NCBI RefSeq assembly: GCF_036884295.1
Contig: NZ_CP145608.1
Span: forward strand, 1,116,001-1,180,000
Length of the DNA: 64,000 bases
Direction of reading: 5' to 3'
From: Brochothrix thermosphacta DSM 20171 = FSL F6-1036
GTDB taxonomy: Bacteria > Bacillota > Bacilli > Lactobacillales > Listeriaceae
Every line of letters starts with the position of its first letter. Within the stretch, counting starts at the first letter, position 1. The notes under the pieces are model-generated. The model was given only the letters and a program-made list of their open reading frames with translations. It did no database searches and had not been told where the DNA came from. This document shows positions 49,201 through 57,857 of this stretch, one piece after another. Position numbers and translations under genes: made by a program.

Positions 49201-49515
49201 TTAATGAGTGATATTTTCTGGTATTTTTTCTGCGGTAATATAATCAACATGCTTAACAAAATTACGTTTGTGTTTTACTTTCACATAAACACCCTCAGGA
49301 TCATAACCACCAAAGTCCACAATAACGGTGTTCTTTTTGTTATCAATCAGTGTTATTCCTTTGTATATTTGAGTACCTGTTGGGACTTTGGCATAACTGG
49401 TTGTTTCTTTTACAAAGGGATTAAAGCGATTGACAGCAGCAATATCTTTAGTCGAATACGAAAATATTAAAATTAATACCGCCAACGCAATAATTAGGAA
49501 AAATATTTTTTTCAT
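49201..49515 (-). CDS. YxeA family small secreted protein
   Basis: 104 residues: N-terminal signal peptide or anchor (KKIFFLIIALAVLILIFS) and the YxeA/DUF1093 beta-barrel (YKGITLIDNKKNTVIVDFGGYDPEGVYVKVKHKRN). Such proteins are common next to bacteriocin or peptide ABC transporters. ATG 49515 follows AAAGAGG; the frame opens further upstream but overlaps the ATPase gene. Last gene of the minus-strand lactococcin 972-like locus. Confidence 0.82.
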   Translation of the reverse strand: MKKIFFLIIALAVLILIFSYSTKDIAAVNRFNPFVKETTSYAKVPTGTQIYKGITLIDNKKNTVIVDFGGYDPEGVYVKVKHKRNFVKHVDYITAEKIPENITH

Positions 49516-49528
49516 AATAAACCTCTTT

Positions 49529-50137
49529 CTATAAAGTGATTGTACGATCACACATAGCAGAAACAGTTTGATCGTGAGTAACGACAACAATCGTTTTACC
49601 AGCTTTTTTAAATTTAATAAGTTGAGACATCACGAATTCTTTATTAATAGCATCTAGTGAGCCAGTGGGTTCATCTGCAAGGATAATAGTGTGTGGTTTT
49701 AACATGATTCTTGCTAGAGCAATCCGCTGTTGTTCACCACCACTTAATGTAAAGACTTTTTGTTTTCTTTTATCGTATAAATTAAATTCAATCAAGACAG
49801 CTTTAATTGTTTCATTTTTATTTTTTTCTTGTGAGAATTTCATAGCAATCATCAAATTAGCTTCAACGGTTATCTGGTCAATTAAGCCATAATTTTGGAA
49901 CAGGAGAGCAATATCATATCTGAGTTTGAGAATGTTTGATATGTTTTTATTGTCATTAATTGTGACAGTACCGCTATCACATTCTTCAATACCAGCAATC
50001 ATATTTAATAAAGTTGTTTTCCCTGAACCACTGGGCCCCATTATTGCTATCATTTCATTTTCTAAGATGTGTTCACTGAAATCAGTAACGACACTATTTC
50101 CTTGGAATTTTTTCGAAATATTAGTTATTCTAATCAT
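49529..50137 (-). CDS. ABC transporter ATP-binding protein (lactococcin 972 group)
   Basis: 202 residues with Walker A GPSGSGKT (34-41), Q-loop LFQNYG, signature LSGGEQQR, Walker B IILADEP and H-loop VTHD. Paralogue of the ATPase at 6117. GGAGAG ribosome binding site and 2-bp spacing from the upstream membrane-protein gene. Confidence 0.9.
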   Translation of the reverse strand: MIRITNISKKFQGNSVVTDFSEHILENEMIAIMGPSGSGKTTLLNMIAGIEECDSGTVTINDNKNISNILKLRYDIALLFQNYGLIDQITVEANLMIAMKFSQEKNKNETIKAVLIEFNLYDKRKQKVFTLSGGEQQRIALARIMLKPHTIILADEPTGSLDAINKEFVMSQLIKFKKAGKTIVVVTHDQTVSAMCDRTITL

Positions 50138-50139
50138 TA

Positions 50140-52272
50140 TTACTCTCCTTTCATTACCTTATTAATACTATTTTTTTCAAACACAATAACAAAAAATAGT
50201 GTGATAATAAATGTAATCATTAAAGCAGCTGCTATAAAGATAAGCGTTCTACTATTAAGAGTAATCATTAAAGAGACGGACACTAAAACAGCAAGTAAAA
50301 CCAGTAATTCTGTGAGCAAAAAGAAAATATGACGCTGTAATAAATTATAGCCATGACATTTTTTCACCGCTAACATTTTTTGTTGATACTCAATATATAA
50401 ATTGGTGATAAAAAACAAGGTAATTAACAAGACGGTAGTTAAAGTTAGTAAAGTAAAGATACGCACATTTAACTCATTTTGCAACAAGACAATTTGTTGT
50501 GTGACTGTTTTTTTTACATTGTTTATATTTCGTATATTATCAACTAATTTATATTTTTCTAGAAGAGGCGTTAATTTTTTGAAGGCTTCATTTTCTCCTA
50601 AGTTTAAAAAAGCTAAACCATTAGAATAAGCGCTGGAAATCGTGCTAGGTGACGCTTTTTTACTGTCAAAAACAACGAAGATAGGCGATTCGATATTTGT
50701 ATCAGAGAATTTAGTGAAAGTGTAGTCGTAAATAGGTATTTTTTGATGAGGGTATGTTTTTGACAAAACGTGAGGTGGTGTCTTTTTAGAAAGGATTAGT
50801 AATTCAGTCAAATTCTTTTTGAAAACATCTTTGTCTAATCTGTAATTATCCGGAAAGAGAGCAACTAAATCGCCTTTATTGTTTAACGATTTTTTTAATT
50901 GAGCATAATCGATTCCTAGTTGAGGATTTGCTTTAAAATAATTTAACGAAACCAATACATAAGGTAGTTCATCACTATTATCACCAAATTCTGCAGGATT
51001 CAGATAAAAATTACTAGGAGAGAGTATAAAACTGCCTTTTTTATCAAGCGCCGTATTTAATGAATGTATTTTATCTTCTACAACTTCTTCAGCGTCCTTA
51101 CTAGCGGTTGTGATAGAAATACGAGTAGTATTGAACTTTTTAACCGTGTTAAAGGTTTCTAATTGAGCGATTTGATAATTTAATTGCCTTATCTCATTAG
51201 TCGTGTGTATTGATAATATCAGCAAGATTGCGAGGCATAAAAATTTAAATGTTTGTTGAACAATTAACAATTTATGATAGGGCTTTTTACCTTTGATCAT
51301 CAAGTTAATTGTGATGAATTTCATGCTGATTAAACACAGATAGTAAATGAATAATACGCTTAAAAGGTAAACCACTATGAAAACAGTCGAGAAGATAAAT
51401 AATTCTACTATTTGAATGCCACCATTAAACCACAAACACCAGGCAAAAATAGCACAAATGCTGATTAATATCATATAAATAATGATTCGTAATTTTTGAT
51501 GGATGAACGCTACCTTTATTTGACGATTGTTATAACCTAACGTCTGGTAAATGGCAATTTCTTTAAAACGTTGCATCACTTCAAAAAAGGATATGAAAAT
51601 GAAAGTAATTAAAAAGATTAAAATAGATATAATTAAAGGAACAATCATGTTTTCTGACATGATCGTATCTATCAAGTCAGTTCGTGAAATTTTTTTAACA
51701 TCTTCAAAAATAAGTCCTTTTTGAATTAAAAAATCTTTTGTTTTTTTTATTTTTTCGGGAGTATCTGATTGAATGAAGTAGTAGCCAGTCAACCCTTCAT
51801 TTTCAGCATTTTTGAGAGTAGTCAGCTGCACGTTTGTAATTGGATTAAAAAACTTAATTTCGTTATTTTTAGTTGATAATGTACCATTCGTGAGCAACTT
51901 TTCAGAGTCATTTTTTGACAGGTCATAGAGTGAAGAGACGCCATTTATATCACCAATTGAAACGTAGACGGTTTTATTATATTGGCTTGACACACTTTCG
52001 TTATAAAATTGGCGATAAAGATTAATCTTATTCGCTTTCGTGAAAGAATTAATTTCTTTGTTTAGAGCATTAACACTTAGATGCGAGGGTTGATCAGTCA
52101 CTGAGATGGCTTCTGTGTTCGCTTTTGTTAAATAAATACTATCGTAATCTTCTTTCGCTTTATAAAGTTGAGTTGCTAAAAATAATGTAGTGATTAAACC
52201 GATAACGAAGAACAAAGACCATATTTTTTTCATATTTATATAACTCCTAATAAAAAGCCTATAAAAGTTCAC
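50140..52272 (-). CDS. Bacteriocin-associated integral membrane protein (DUF1430 type)
   Basis: 710 residues, the same length and topology as the protein at 3983: N-terminal helix (FFVIGLITTLFLATQL), extracytoplasmic domain, helices from about residue 205 to 360, second extracytoplasmic domain and C-terminal helices with KCHGYNLLQRHIFFLL (compare CHGYNYWKMHYPF). Probably export or self-protection for a lactococcin 972-type peptide. The matching peptide gene upstream is frameshifted, so this gene may now provide immunity only. Confidence 0.85.
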   Translation of the reverse strand: MNFYRLFIRSYINMKKIWSLFFVIGLITTLFLATQLYKAKEDYDSIYLTKANTEAISVTDQPSHLSVNALNKEINSFTKANKINLYRQFYNESVSSQYNKTVYVSIGDINGVSSLYDLSKNDSEKLLTNGTLSTKNNEIKFFNPITNVQLTTLKNAENEGLTGYYFIQSDTPEKIKKTKDFLIQKGLIFEDVKKISRTDLIDTIMSENMIVPLIISILIFLITFIFISFFEVMQRFKEIAIYQTLGYNNRQIKVAFIHQKLRIIIYMILISICAIFAWCLWFNGGIQIVELFIFSTVFIVVYLLSVLFIYYLCLISMKFITINLMIKGKKPYHKLLIVQQTFKFLCLAILLILSIHTTNEIRQLNYQIAQLETFNTVKKFNTTRISITTASKDAEEVVEDKIHSLNTALDKKGSFILSPSNFYLNPAEFGDNSDELPYVLVSLNYFKANPQLGIDYAQLKKSLNNKGDLVALFPDNYRLDKDVFKKNLTELLILSKKTPPHVLSKTYPHQKIPIYDYTFTKFSDTNIESPIFVVFDSKKASPSTISSAYSNGLAFLNLGENEAFKKLTPLLEKYKLVDNIRNINNVKKTVTQQIVLLQNELNVRIFTLLTLTTVLLITLFFITNLYIEYQQKMLAVKKCHGYNLLQRHIFFLLTELLVLLAVLVSVSLMITLNSRTLIFIAAALMITFIITLFFVIVFEKNSINKVMKGE

Positions 52273-52452
52273 AGGCTAGAGACTGAAGATAAACACTGTT
52301 CTAGGTCGTCACTCGCTCGTCGTTTCTACTATAACAGCATTTCTATTCAACCTGCTCAGATCGTAGACAAAGTTGTTTAAATCATTTTCAAATGAAAAGC
52401 AGTTTTGCGAGACTTTGTCTACAATCTGAATCCTATAAAAGTTCACAGGCTA
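52258..52452. repeat. Palindromic element flanked by 21-bp direct repeats
   Basis: The 21-bp sequence beginning CCTATAAAAGTTCAC occurs at 52258-52278 and again at 52432-52452, and each copy can itself fold (CCT/AGG ends). Between them GTAGACAAAGT (52363-52373) and ACTTTGTCTAC (52412-52422) are a perfect 11-bp inverted repeat, extended by CAGA/TCTG. The first repeat overlaps the beginning of the membrane-protein gene. No protein is encoded. Confidence 0.6.
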
Positions 52453-52459
52453 TTTTTGT

Positions 52460-52745
52460 TTATTTTGTATTCCAGTAAAACTGTGACGTACGCCACAATG
52501 ATTTTTTTGCTGAGGCTTTAACCCATTTATTTTTAGATATCCAATCACTAGAGGTTGTGTAATTACCGACAGTCACAGAAGATTTATGTGTTTTACTTTT
52601 ATGATAATAATTTGACCAAGAATAAATCTTACCATTTCCGTAATTCCATGTCACCACCAACGTTTACTTCATAAGCAAGTGCTGTTGTTGCAACTGATCC
52701 TAAAAGACCAATTGTTAAAATAGATAGCAATAATATTTTCTTCAA
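52460..52745 (-). pseudogene. Lactococcin 972 family bacteriocin, frameshifted
   Basis: TTG 52745 behind GGAGGA begins a signal peptide (KKILLLSILTIGLLGSVATTALA) followed by YEVNVGG. One extra base near 52650-52656 moves the rest into the next frame, TWNYGNGKIYSWSNYYHKSK, THKSSVTVG and KASAKKSLWRTSQFYWNTK, a typical lactococcin 972 mature peptide. Removing one G restores GGTWNYG. The frameshift is exactly at the start of the mature peptide, so no active bacteriocin is made. Confidence 0.85.
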
Positions 52746-53040
52746 AACAATCTCCTCCATATTGTCAAACCTGTTTACAAACAAATAATACCATGGCTTA
52801 ATAATTAAAATCAAACTAAAATAAAACCGTTAATTTGTGATTTTAAGACTATTTGTATTTAAAAGTTAGTCTTTTGGTTTATTTTTGATGAAAGAAGATG
52901 TAGTTGAAGGGCGATTTAGTATTAATAAATAGGAGGATATTATATTACTTAAAAACACTTGGAATTTAAGTATGATATTCTGCTATTAATTGAATGATTT
53001 ACTTGGTACGGGATAAAATAATTAGTTGTTTGAGGGCATA

Positions 53041-53076
53041 AAAAAAGTGTCTGATTAGTATTATCAGACACTTTTG
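53041..53076. terminator. Bidirectional terminator
   Basis: AAAAGTGTCTGAT/ATCAGACACTTTT stem flanked by A and T runs, 37 bp after the stop of the small minus-strand gene. The rest of 52746-53112 holds only AT-rich sequence. Confidence 0.85.
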
Positions 53077-53112
53077 AATAGAGAAAACGATATGAATTTT
53101 TTTTTCATTGTT

Positions 53113-53319
53113 CTAGCTCTTTTTCTTAATAATTAAAATGGTTGTTTCAGCAAATGTTGCTGTCAATGCAAATAGTATTAAAACTGTGATAAATTCGCTG
53201 CCAATCGTTACATCTACAGCGGTATATAAAAAGAAGATATTACTAGCTGCTTTTATTATTTGAAAGGCTATTAGAAATGAAATTATATAAATGAGCATGT
53301 TTCTTAATTTTTTTCGCAT
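53113..53319 (-). CDS. Small two-helix membrane protein, unknown
   Basis: 68 residues: basic start MRKKLRN, helix MLIYIISFLIAFQII, short loop, helix EFITVLILFALTATF, tail ILIIKKKS. Size, topology and the EF-x-TVLI-x-x-ALTA pattern faintly recall the array immunity-like proteins (GEFVITIVIYSALTA), but the PTENPQR core is missing. Its place next to the broken lactococcin-like gene would fit an immunity role; this is conjecture. ATG 53319 has AGAGG upstream. Confidence 0.55.
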   Translation of the reverse strand: MRKKLRNMLIYIISFLIAFQIIKAASNIFFLYTAVDVTIGSEFITVLILFALTATFAETTILIIKKKS

Positions 53320-53552
53320 CAGCAACCTCTATTCTTATTCAATCGTTTGTTGTTACTAAAATTAATTATATACGATTGTTCAAAGTAATTGTATAAAAAG
53401 TGTTTAAAATAAGGTGTTCAACCACAAGTTGTTAGCTCATAAACGTTGTTGTAACAAGGTTTTTAATCAAGTCTGCTTTTCAGTGTTCAAATCCAAGTAA
53501 TAACGATGAAGTGCTATGCTATAATAAAATGGAACAGAAAGGAGCGAGCACA

Positions 53553-54182
53553 GTGAAACGTAAAACATTATTATCACTCGCTATATTAGTACTTATTATC
53601 GGAGGAGCTACAAGTTGGTTATTACTGAAAGCACCGAAAGAAAGTTATTTAAAAAGCAACGATTTAGTGGGGGCAGATGAATGGAAAGGCGTACTACATT
53701 TAATTGGAACTGATTATCGTTTGAACAAAACCGATGCTGAACGCACATTGGTTGTCTCATTGACACATTACAAAAACGGAAAACGTATTGGGAAGAGTGA
53801 ACCTTTAGCAACGGGTTTAGCTGAAAAAAAAGGTGACTTTAAAATTTCATTTCTCTTCGATCAAAATGATGTTACCCATACTGATTATCAATTTAGTTTA
53901 GTAAATGATGGTACAATTACTAACTGGCCAGAAAAACCTATTGTTTTAAAAGAAAAGGATCAATTTGTAACGGATGGAACGCTTTCTGAAAAAACGGCGA
54001 TCAAAAACAAACCGGTCGTTGGTTATGCTTATCGTCAAAAAGACAACAAACGTGTATTGTCACGCAAAGATGATGCGGCTCTCATTCGTAAATATAATCA
54101 ACCTAAGCCAGAAATAGCAGCATTAAAAGCTTATGATGATCTCTATCTTTTTACTGCCGAATTTAAAAAAGCCATAAAATAA
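53553..54182 (+). CDS. Membrane-anchored protein, family of three paralogues (1)
   Basis: 209 residues, not recognised. An N-terminal helix (LLSLAILVLIIGGATSWLLL) anchors an extracytoplasmic domain: IGTDYRLNKTDAERTLVVSLTHYKNGKRI, a beta-rich middle (DYQFSLVNDGTITNW), GYAYRQKD and a C-terminal LKAYDDLYLFTAEFKKAIK. The motif DY-[KR]-[LV]-x-K-x-D followed by a strand with HYKNG, and the final YDDLYLF, recur in the next two genes. GTG start behind AAAGGAG; an extended -10 (TGCTATAAT) lies about 30 bp upstream. Confidence 0.72.
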   Translation: MKRKTLLSLAILVLIIGGATSWLLLKAPKESYLKSNDLVGADEWKGVLHLIGTDYRLNKTDAERTLVVSLTHYKNGKRIGKSEPLATGLAEKKGDFKISFLFDQNDVTHTDYQFSLVNDGTITNWPEKPIVLKEKDQFVTDGTLSEKTAIKNKPVVGYAYRQKDNKRVLSRKDDAALIRKYNQPKPEIAALKAYDDLYLFTAEFKKAIK

Positions 54183-54206
54183 AAACTGCCTTTTGGGGGA
54201 GATTTA

Positions 54207-54830
54207 ATGTCTAAAAAGAATATTTTGATTAGTACCGTAGTGTTATTTATTGCTATCGGTAGCTTGGCCTATTTTATGTTTATACTACCGCCCAAAACAA
54301 GCTACATAAAAATGCATAAACTTGCTTCTACTGAGGAATCCAGCGCACACATGATGGGTTTTGATTATAAACTGAACAAGAATGATATGACGAAAAAAGC
54401 AATTGCTCTGACGTTGGAACACTATACAAAAGGCGAGTATATTAAATCATTTGAACCAGTCATTATAACTGTATCAGAATCTAATTATTTCACGATAAGT
54501 GTATCGCCTGTCGAAAAAAATCGTGTCTACTTAAGTGTCAGAAATCAATACACAACATCCTCTTGGGAGCCTTCTTTTGTTGAACATAAGCATCAAATGG
54601 CTTCTATGATTGATAATGTAGTCACAGGAAAAACGTCATTAAGTGAAAAAGAAGTAGTGATAGGTTATCTAAATATCGTGACTTCTACTCAAGGGATGCT
54701 AGATTCTTCAGTGGATCAAAACCGGAAGCTAGTGAAAGAAGCTGATGGAAAAACCAAGCAATCTTTAGCAAAATTTGATGAATTATATGTCTTTAAGGCT
54801 AAACTAATCGACGATAAAATAAATAAATAG
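54207..54830 (+). CDS. Membrane-anchored protein, family of three paralogues (2)
   Basis: 207 residues with an N-terminal helix (LISTVVLFIAIGSLAYFMFIL) and the shared pattern FDYKLNKNDMTKKAIALTLEHYTKGEYI, then VIGYLNIV and FDELYVFKAKL. Function unknown. Its ribosome binding site TTGGGGGAG (54193-54201) is perfectly complementary to the C-rich loops of the predicted small RNAs at 22997-23533. 24 bp after paralogue 1, so probably co-transcribed. Confidence 0.72.
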   Translation: MSKKNILISTVVLFIAIGSLAYFMFILPPKTSYIKMHKLASTEESSAHMMGFDYKLNKNDMTKKAIALTLEHYTKGEYIKSFEPVIITVSESNYFTISVSPVEKNRVYLSVRNQYTTSSWEPSFVEHKHQMASMIDNVVTGKTSLSEKEVVIGYLNIVTSTQGMLDSSVDQNRKLVKEADGKTKQSLAKFDELYVFKAKLIDDKINK

Positions 54831-54842
54831 AGGTGAAACCTA

Positions 54843-55418
54843 ATGAAGCACAAAATGTTACTAGGAACAATCATTGTTGCTGTAATTATGTTAAGTGCGT
54901 GTGGCTTTAACATCACACAATCATCTGATTCAGGAACTAAAAAAATTAAAACAGATGAATTGTTTGCCATGGATTATAAGGTGGCCAAAGCGGATGTTGA
55001 TAAGCCTTTTATCTTTACTGTGGAGCGTTATGATAACGGCGTTTTAACATCAACTGAAGAAATAAAATTAGCTAATGAAGAACGATCAGGAACTTTGCGT
55101 GTTTTGAGCGAGAAGGATGCCTTTGCTAATTTTTGGTTTACATCAGGTAAAGGTAAGCAGGAGAGACAAGAGCATATTAAACTTAAAGATGTCGATAAAC
55201 TGAGTGGTCAAATGGTTTCAGGTCAAATTTCTAAATCTGCCTTTTTGAGAGATTTTAATAAAGAGCAGCGCTTCGGTTATGTTGCGTTTGATGAAAATCC
55301 AGATGTCCAAAATACTAAAATAACATTTTCAAACTTTTTAAAGAATCAGCAAGATAAAGACTTTATTAAGCAATATAAAACAATATTTTTCTTTAATGTA
55401 CGTCTAGCAGATAAATAA
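54843..55418 (+). CDS. Lipoprotein, family of three paralogues (3)
   Basis: 191 residues with a lipobox (VIMLSACGF, lipidated Cys near residue 21). The domain MDYKVAKADVDKPFIFTVERYDNGVLT, FGYVAFDENPD and KQYKTIFFFNVRLADK follows the plan of the two preceding genes, with the helix anchor replaced by a lipid anchor. Function unknown; three related exported domains in a row suggest a surface complex. AGAGGTGA ribosome binding site; terminator after it. Confidence 0.75.
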   Translation: MKHKMLLGTIIVAVIMLSACGFNITQSSDSGTKKIKTDELFAMDYKVAKADVDKPFIFTVERYDNGVLTSTEEIKLANEERSGTLRVLSEKDAFANFWFTSGKGKQERQEHIKLKDVDKLSGQMVSGQISKSAFLRDFNKEQRFGYVAFDENPDVQNTKITFSNFLKNQQDKDFIKQYKTIFFFNVRLADK

Positions 55419-55422
55419 TAGG

Positions 55423-55470
55423 ACATCTCTTAAAACTTCATTAATTTGGGGTTAGAAGAGATGTTTTTTT
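55423..55470 (+). terminator. Terminator of the three-paralogue operon
   Basis: ACATCTCTT/AAGAGATGT arms, long loop, seven T. Confidence 0.8.
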
Positions 55471-55707
55471 GAGAGAACCCTTGTTTTTCTAGAAGCTTAT
55501 GTATATATTAAAGGGACAAAGAAGAAATGTTAAGGACGTATTTCTGTGAGTGTGTCGAAAATGTAATTTAAAACTCAATGTATTTTCAAAACATTAGTTT
55601 AAATCTTTTTCTAAGAACTTATTAAGACTGAAGCATAACAGTCAGAATTATTGGTTAACTTTGGTCTTGAGGAAATATTAAGGGAATGTTTCTTTAAGGG
55701 GGATATT

Positions 55708-56925
55708 ATGTCTAAAAAGAAGAATGAGAAACAAACGATTTCACGTAACAAGTTGTTGAAAGTTGCTGGTTTTGGTTGGTTGTTTGACGCAATGGATGTT
55801 GGAATTTTATCTTTTGTTATCGCGGCACTTGCAATTGAATGGCAGTTAACACCGACAGAGATGGGTTGGATTGGTAGTGTCAACTCAATTGGGATGGCGG
55901 TTGGAGCTTTTGTTTTTGGTGTTTTCTCAGATAGAGTAGGACGCAAAAATATCTTTATGATTACATTGATCGTGTTTTCGGTAGCGAACGGATTGTCAGC
56001 GTTCACAACATCTTTAGCTGGATTTATGGTATTGCGCTTTATTGTTGGGATGGGGCTTGGTGGTGAGCTACCAGTTGCATCAACATTAGTATCGGAAAGT
56101 GTTGCAGCACACGAACGTGGTCGAGTGGTTGTTTTACTTGAAAGTTTTTGGGCAGGTGGTTGGTTATTAGCCGCACTTATTTCTTACTTTGTTATTCCAA
56201 CTTACGGTTGGCGAGTTGCATTGTTGATTACGGCAATTCCTGCACTTTATGCGATTTATTTACGCATTCACTTACCAGATTCACCACGTTTCACAGCAAA
56301 AAAAGAACAGGAAAAAGGCAGCGTTTGGCAAAATATCAAAACGGTTTGGTCCAAACAATATAAACGTCGTACGTTGATGTTATGGATTGTCTGGTTCACC
56401 GTTGTCTTTTCTTATTATGGCATGTTTTTATGGCTGCCGTCAGTCATGACAATGAAAGGTTTTAGCCTAATTAAAAGTTTTGAATACGTGTTGATTATGA
56501 CGCTTGCACAATTGCCAGGTTATTTTACAGCCGCATGGTTAATTGAACGAGCTGGACGAAAGTTTGTATTAGCAGCTTACCTCACTGGGACAGCAATTTC
56601 GGCATTGGTATTTGGTAATGCAGATACAACGATGATGTTGATTATTTCGGGAATGTTCTTATCATTCTTTAACCTAGGTGCTTGGGGAGCGTTGTATGCT
56701 TATTCTCCAGAACAATACCCAACAGTCGTTCGTGGGACTGGAACAGGTATGGCAGCAGCTGTCGGACGTTTAGGAGGGGTGTTAGGTCCATTGTTAGTCG
56801 GAATGATGTTATCGAACGGCTCTTCAATTAATACAATCTTCAGCATCTTTTGCGGTGCCATTCTAGTGGGTGTTTTAGCTGTTGTTTTCCTCGGCACAGA
56901 AACAAAACAACTTGAATTGGATTAA
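55708..56925 (+). CDS. Major facilitator transporter, NiaP-like (possible niacin uptake)
   Basis: 405 residues, 12 predicted helices. MFS loop 2-3 motif GVFSDRVGRKNIF and the segment FGWLFDAMDVGILSFVIAAL resemble the NiaP/YceI group (sugar-porter-like MFS that takes up niacin in Bacillus). RFIVGMGLGGELPVASTLV and SPEQYPTVVRGTGTGMA fit the same group. ATG 55708 has a GGGGG ribosome binding site; the frame is open 57 bp upstream without support. No biosynthetic neighbours to confirm the substrate. Confidence 0.75.
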   Translation: MSKKKNEKQTISRNKLLKVAGFGWLFDAMDVGILSFVIAALAIEWQLTPTEMGWIGSVNSIGMAVGAFVFGVFSDRVGRKNIFMITLIVFSVANGLSAFTTSLAGFMVLRFIVGMGLGGELPVASTLVSESVAAHERGRVVVLLESFWAGGWLLAALISYFVIPTYGWRVALLITAIPALYAIYLRIHLPDSPRFTAKKEQEKGSVWQNIKTVWSKQYKRRTLMLWIVWFTVVFSYYGMFLWLPSVMTMKGFSLIKSFEYVLIMTLAQLPGYFTAAWLIERAGRKFVLAAYLTGTAISALVFGNADTTMMLIISGMFLSFFNLGAWGALYAYSPEQYPTVVRGTGTGMAAAVGRLGGVLGPLLVGMMLSNGSSINTIFSIFCGAILVGVLAVVFLGTETKQLELD

Positions 56926-57008
56926 GTGATACTCACAAAAGGTGACGCTAAAATAATGGTCCATCATTTGAATAAAAGAGCGATACTGCTTTAGTACTAA
57001 TATATTGA

Positions 57009-57050
57009 AGAATAACATTTTGACGTTGCCGTCAGGATGTTATTTTTTTT
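57009..57050 (+). terminator. Terminator after the transporter
   Basis: AATAACATTTTGAC/GTCAGGATGTTATT stem with G-T pairs, followed by eight T. Downstream, to 57332, a short open stretch (INELKQFFDEDMRDETVYNQ) without a start is the only other feature. Confidence 0.85.
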
Positions 57051-57332
57051 GAGGCGGAATGATAGGATGACAAGCCGCTTGTTTAATCAACGAATTAAAA
57101 CAGTTTTTCGACGAAGATATGAGAGATGAAACAGTTTATAATCAATTTTCAGATGATTAGCAGCCGCTAAAAGGCTGTTTAGTGGAATTACACTATTTAT
57201 TTAGCTTCTTCAAAAAGACTGAAAAAACAGATTAATGTCGCATATCTATTGACTTTTTTAAACTGCAAATGTTAAGTTGACCTTATAAAAGGCCTTGTTA
57301 ATTTTATATTATTATATTGGGAGGTTGTTAAA

Positions 57333-57857
57333 ATGACCAAGCAATTTATTTTATTTGTAAGTTTGATACTGCTATACAGTGTTCTTTATCTGTATGCTTT
57401 AATGCCAGTAACTGCAAAGAATCCAATCAGTCAGCTACCGTTTGGAAAGATGATTAAAACGCAGCAATGGTTTCCGCAAGGCTGGGGTTTTTATAGTAAA
57501 GATCCTCGTGACATCACATTTCAAGTTGTTTCAATTAAAACAGGTAAACAAGCTGTTAGTTGGCCAAATAATCGAGCAAGCAATTGGTTCGGTCTTAAAC
57601 GTTATGGGAGAGCACAAGGCATTGAAACTGGTTTGCTACAAGAAAACTTGCTATCCAAGGACTGGCATACAACAACGGAAGAGCCTTTAACCGCATTGAA
57701 AAAATTAACCCCTATCAAATTGAAAAATTTAACTCCTTCCCCAACAATTACAGGAGACATTGGTTTTATTAAACAGGAAGCATTACCTTGGGGCTGGGCA
57801 AAATATCAAAACACAACCATGCCTAGTAAGGTTTTACGGGTTTTAATTGATGATTAG
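57333..57857 (+). CDS. SdpA-like protein of an SDP-type toxin locus
   Basis: 174 residues: N-terminal hydrophobic helix (FILFVSLILLYSVLYLYALM) and the SdpA pattern WFPQGWGFYSKDPRD followed by a small globular part. In Bacillus subtilis, SdpA and SdpB are both needed to turn pro-SdpC into the secreted killing peptide SDP. GGGAGG ribosome binding site. First gene of sdpABC-like operon; overlaps sdpB by a few bases. Confidence 0.85.
   Translation: MTKQFILFVSLILLYSVLYLYALMPVTAKNPISQLPFGKMIKTQQWFPQGWGFYSKDPRDITFQVVSIKTGKQAVSWPNNRASNWFGLKRYGRAQGIETGLLQENLLSKDWHTTTEEPLTALKKLTPIKLKNLTPSPTITGDIGFIKQEALPWGWAKYQNTTMPSKVLRVLIDD

Noticed and set aside
50069-50332. Plus-strand open frames in 49177-50629
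   Set aside because: Shadows of the minus-strand ATPase and membrane-protein genes, without ribosome binding sites.
57109-57160. Small gene INELKQFFDEDMRDETVYNQFSDD upstream of sdpA
   Set aside because: There is no start codon with a ribosome binding site, and a stop codon lies just upstream in the same frame; at most a remnant.
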